DNA from: Brachionus manjavacas
Taxonomy: Eukaryota > Rotifera > Eurotatoria > Ploima > Brachionidae
Direction: 5' to 3'
Length of the DNA: 64,000 bases
Assembly: GCA_019054805.1 (NCBI GenBank)
Contig: JAHQIY010000004.1
Coordinates: 6,820,001 to 6,884,000, forward strand
Below are positions 62,301 to 64,000 of this stretch, in pieces. The notes under the pieces were generated by a model. The model made no database searches, had not been told where the DNA came from, and saw only the letters and a program-made list of their open reading frames with translations. Within the stretch, counting starts at the first letter, position 1. Each line of letters opens with the position of its first letter. The position numbers were made by a program, and so were the translations under genes.

Positions 62301-64000
62301 GTTCGTCCATGCTGAACTTTGGCACCGATTTGCCTACTGTGTCAGCCATCGCGTCCACTTCCTCCACAAGTGTAAGCTCGTCGTTGGTTTCGACTCCAGT
62401 TAGTCCGCCACTCAAGGCAAAAGATTTCAAAAGTGAACCTGTCCACGAGCATAGACTCGAAAGTCTAAATGAGAGTAAGCTTAAGCTCGTCAGATCTGAA
62501 TTAGTAGAGGAGAAAAAAACTCTCATTCAAACTAAAATTGAGCCTGAATGCGAGTCCAAAATACACTGCAAAAAAGATGCTAATACTATGCCCAATATTG
62601 TCAATAAATTAGACTGTCAATCAGCATCCAAAACACAATCTAAATCCGAAGCTAATTTGGACAAGATTAAGTCAAACGATGAGGCTAAAATTGAAATAAA
62701 AAAAAATACCAAAATTGAACCAAATATTGAGCACAGTGGTCAGATAAAAACCGAACAAAATTCAGATTTAAAAATTAATAATTCCAAAATAGATGGCCTA
62801 AAAAACAAGTCAAAAATGGATACCAATAATGAGTCCACGAATAAAATGGAACTCGGAACAGAATCAAAAGTTCAATTCAGAGCAGATGAAACTAAAAATC
62901 AAACTAAATTAGAATCTGAATCTAAGATTCAGCAAAAAAGAAATTTAAATGCTGAACCAAAGACTCAGAATAAAGCGGCAGAAAATGATTCCAAATGTCA
63001 GTCAAAAACAAATTTGAATGCTGAACCAAAGACCCAGAATAAAGCAGAAAATGAATCTAAGGTTCAGTCCAAGTCAAATTTAAATGTTGAATCAAAGACC
63101 CAGGTAAAAACAGAAAATGAGTCCAAATGTCAGTCAAAAACAAATTTAAATGCTGAACCAAAGACCCAGATGAAAACAGAAAATGAATCTAAGGTTCAGT
63201 CAAAGTCAAATTTAAATGTTGAACCAAAGACCCAGAATAAAACAGAAAATGAATCTAAGGTTCAGTCAAAAACAAATTTGAATGCTGAACCAAAGACCCA
63301 GATGAAAACAGAAAATGAGTCCAAATGTCAGTCAAAAACAAATTTGAATGCTGAACCAAAGACCCAGAATAAAGCAGAAAATGAATCTAAGGTTCAGTCC
63401 AAGTCAAATTTAAATGTTGAATCAAAGACCCAGATGAAAACAGAAAATGAGTCCAAATGTCAGTCAAAAACAAATTTAAATGTTGAACCAAAGACCCAGA
63501 ATAAAGCAGAAAATGAATCTAAGGTTCAGTCAAAGTCAAATTTAAATGTTGAATCAAAGACCCAGATGAAAACAGAAAATGAGTCCAAATGTCAGTCAAA
63601 AACAAATTTGAATGCTGAACCAAAGACCCAGATGAAAACAGAAAATGAGTCCAAATGTCAGTCAAGAACAAATTTGAATGCTGAACCAAAGACCCAGAAT
63701 AAAGCAGAAAATGAGTCCAAATGTCAGTCAAAGTCAAATTTAAATGTTGAATCAAAGACCCAGAATAGAGCAGAAAATGAATCTAAGATTCTGTCTTTGG
63801 CACCAGAAACAAAGAACCAGTGTAAAACAGTTGTTCAAAGTGAATTAAAGTCCCAAAACAAGTCCGATGTACATTCGGATACAAGAACTAAATCAGATGA
63901 AAGTTCTCAGGCCTTAAAGGTCCACTCAAAGACTGATGTTAATTCAGAGTCGAAAAATCATTCTAAATGCGACACAGCAGAGAGTAAACAGAATGAAAAG
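59352..64000 (+). CDS. spen: Spen/SHARP-type RNA-binding transcriptional corepressor (partial, runs off the window)
   Basis: One huge exon stays open from about 59315 (after a TAA) to the window end, over 1500 codons. The true acceptor is unresolved. Spen proteins bind RNA with N-terminal RRMs and recruit corepressors with a C-terminal SPOC domain, which must lie beyond 64000. A Ser/Arg/Lys-rich start leads to three RRMs. The first (RIVKVTNLPSRSQMPTLKET, about 59818-60054) corresponds to vertebrate SPEN RRM2. The second opens ATRTLYIGNLDRDVKHSDLR (about 60145-60465). The third begins KTLWLDGISDQLKESHLKEF (about 60478-60696). The linker ELDEYCAKATRTLYIGNL closely parallels SPEN. Low-complexity Ser runs follow, then ADLLDRRSLEERIKMLDEMM. 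The first half is rich in TCG and CpG, and the end is a tandem repeat. RRM1 is not seen intact. Confidence 0.88.
62933..63793 (+). repeat. Coding tandem repeat: 13 units of 22 residues (66 bp)
   Basis: Units resemble SKTNLNAEPKTQNKAENESK plus VQ. The first unit (62933-63001) has one extra Ala codon; the next twelve are exactly 66 bp. Two subtypes, NLNAEPKTQ and NLNVESKTQ, largely alternate, producing a 132 bp or larger higher-order period. The reading frame is kept throughout. Similar but diverged K/E/S/Q-rich sequence precedes it from about 62500. Confidence 0.92.

Noticed and set aside
60163..62526. Several Asp/Ser/Cys-rich ORFs on the opposite strand or in other frames of the spen exon
   Set aside because: They arise from the high-GC, TCG-rich coding strand read in wrong frames. 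The Spen frame is continuous and shows RRM motifs.
63519..63755. Minus-strand ORF with 22-residue repeats
   Set aside because: It is the antisense image of the Spen tandem repeat.
1..64000. CRISPR array, operon or prokaryotic defence system
   Set aside because: The window is clearly eukaryotic, with spliced genes and retroelements. No regularly spaced short repeats with unique spacers occur.

Overview
The window is nuclear DNA from an AT-rich invertebrate. Genes are split by short GT-AG introns, AATAAA signals follow several of them, and the deserts between genes are long and A/T-dominated. The laccase has the cysteine-rich N-terminal region typical of arthropod-type laccases, and an Ig/FN3 adhesion protein ends in an Echinoid-like PDZ ligand. 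Both point to a protostome, such as an arthropod (for example a mite) or another small-genome group such as a rotifer. I cannot place it further by eye.

Layout. 0.36-7.56 kb (-): BAZ1A/ACF1-type chromatin remodelling subunit (WAC, DDT, WHIM, PHD). Its 2.7 kb intron carries two inverted-repeat DNA elements. 9.3-12.1 kb (+): eIF3a. 13.2-15.1 kb (-): a ten-exon secreted FN2-CAP-EGF-FN2 protein. 15.2-32.4 kb: a gene desert with a rearranged non-LTR retroelement near 17 kb, a small inverted-repeat element near 21.6 kb, a 5'-truncated SINE near 29.2 kb and a few unassigned small ORFs. 32.5-37.5 kb (+): Echinoid-like Ig cell-adhesion receptor. 39.2-41.1 kb (-): decayed LINE fragments. 42.8-45.6 kb (+): laccase with signal peptide and probable GPI-anchor tail. 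45.9-46.2 kb: full-length tRNA-derived SINE. 46.8-48.1 kb (-): LACTB2. 48.4-49.6 kb (-): PSMC6/Rpt4. 49.6-56.6 kb: desert with one degenerate SINE. 56.6-64.0 kb (+): a Spen/SHARP-type gene running off the right edge, with a 22-residue tandem repeat. Its putative first intron holds two probable terminal exons of unknown genes on the opposite strand.

The genes are unrelated: chromatin (BAZ1A, Spen), translation (eIF3a), proteolysis (Rpt4), RNA turnover (LACTB2) and cell-surface or secreted functions (CAP protein, Echinoid-like, laccase). I see no operon-like system. The most unusual signal is in the mobile DNA. Three separate retroelement-like segments are each bounded by unusually long direct repeats (36, 42 and about 63 bp), while an intact SINE in the same window has an ordinary 9 bp duplication. 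Several LINE remnants also share a 3' tail with a small hairpin.

Exon boundaries were assigned by hand from reading-frame continuity and GT/AG signals. Family calls come from remembered sequence signatures, not from searches.
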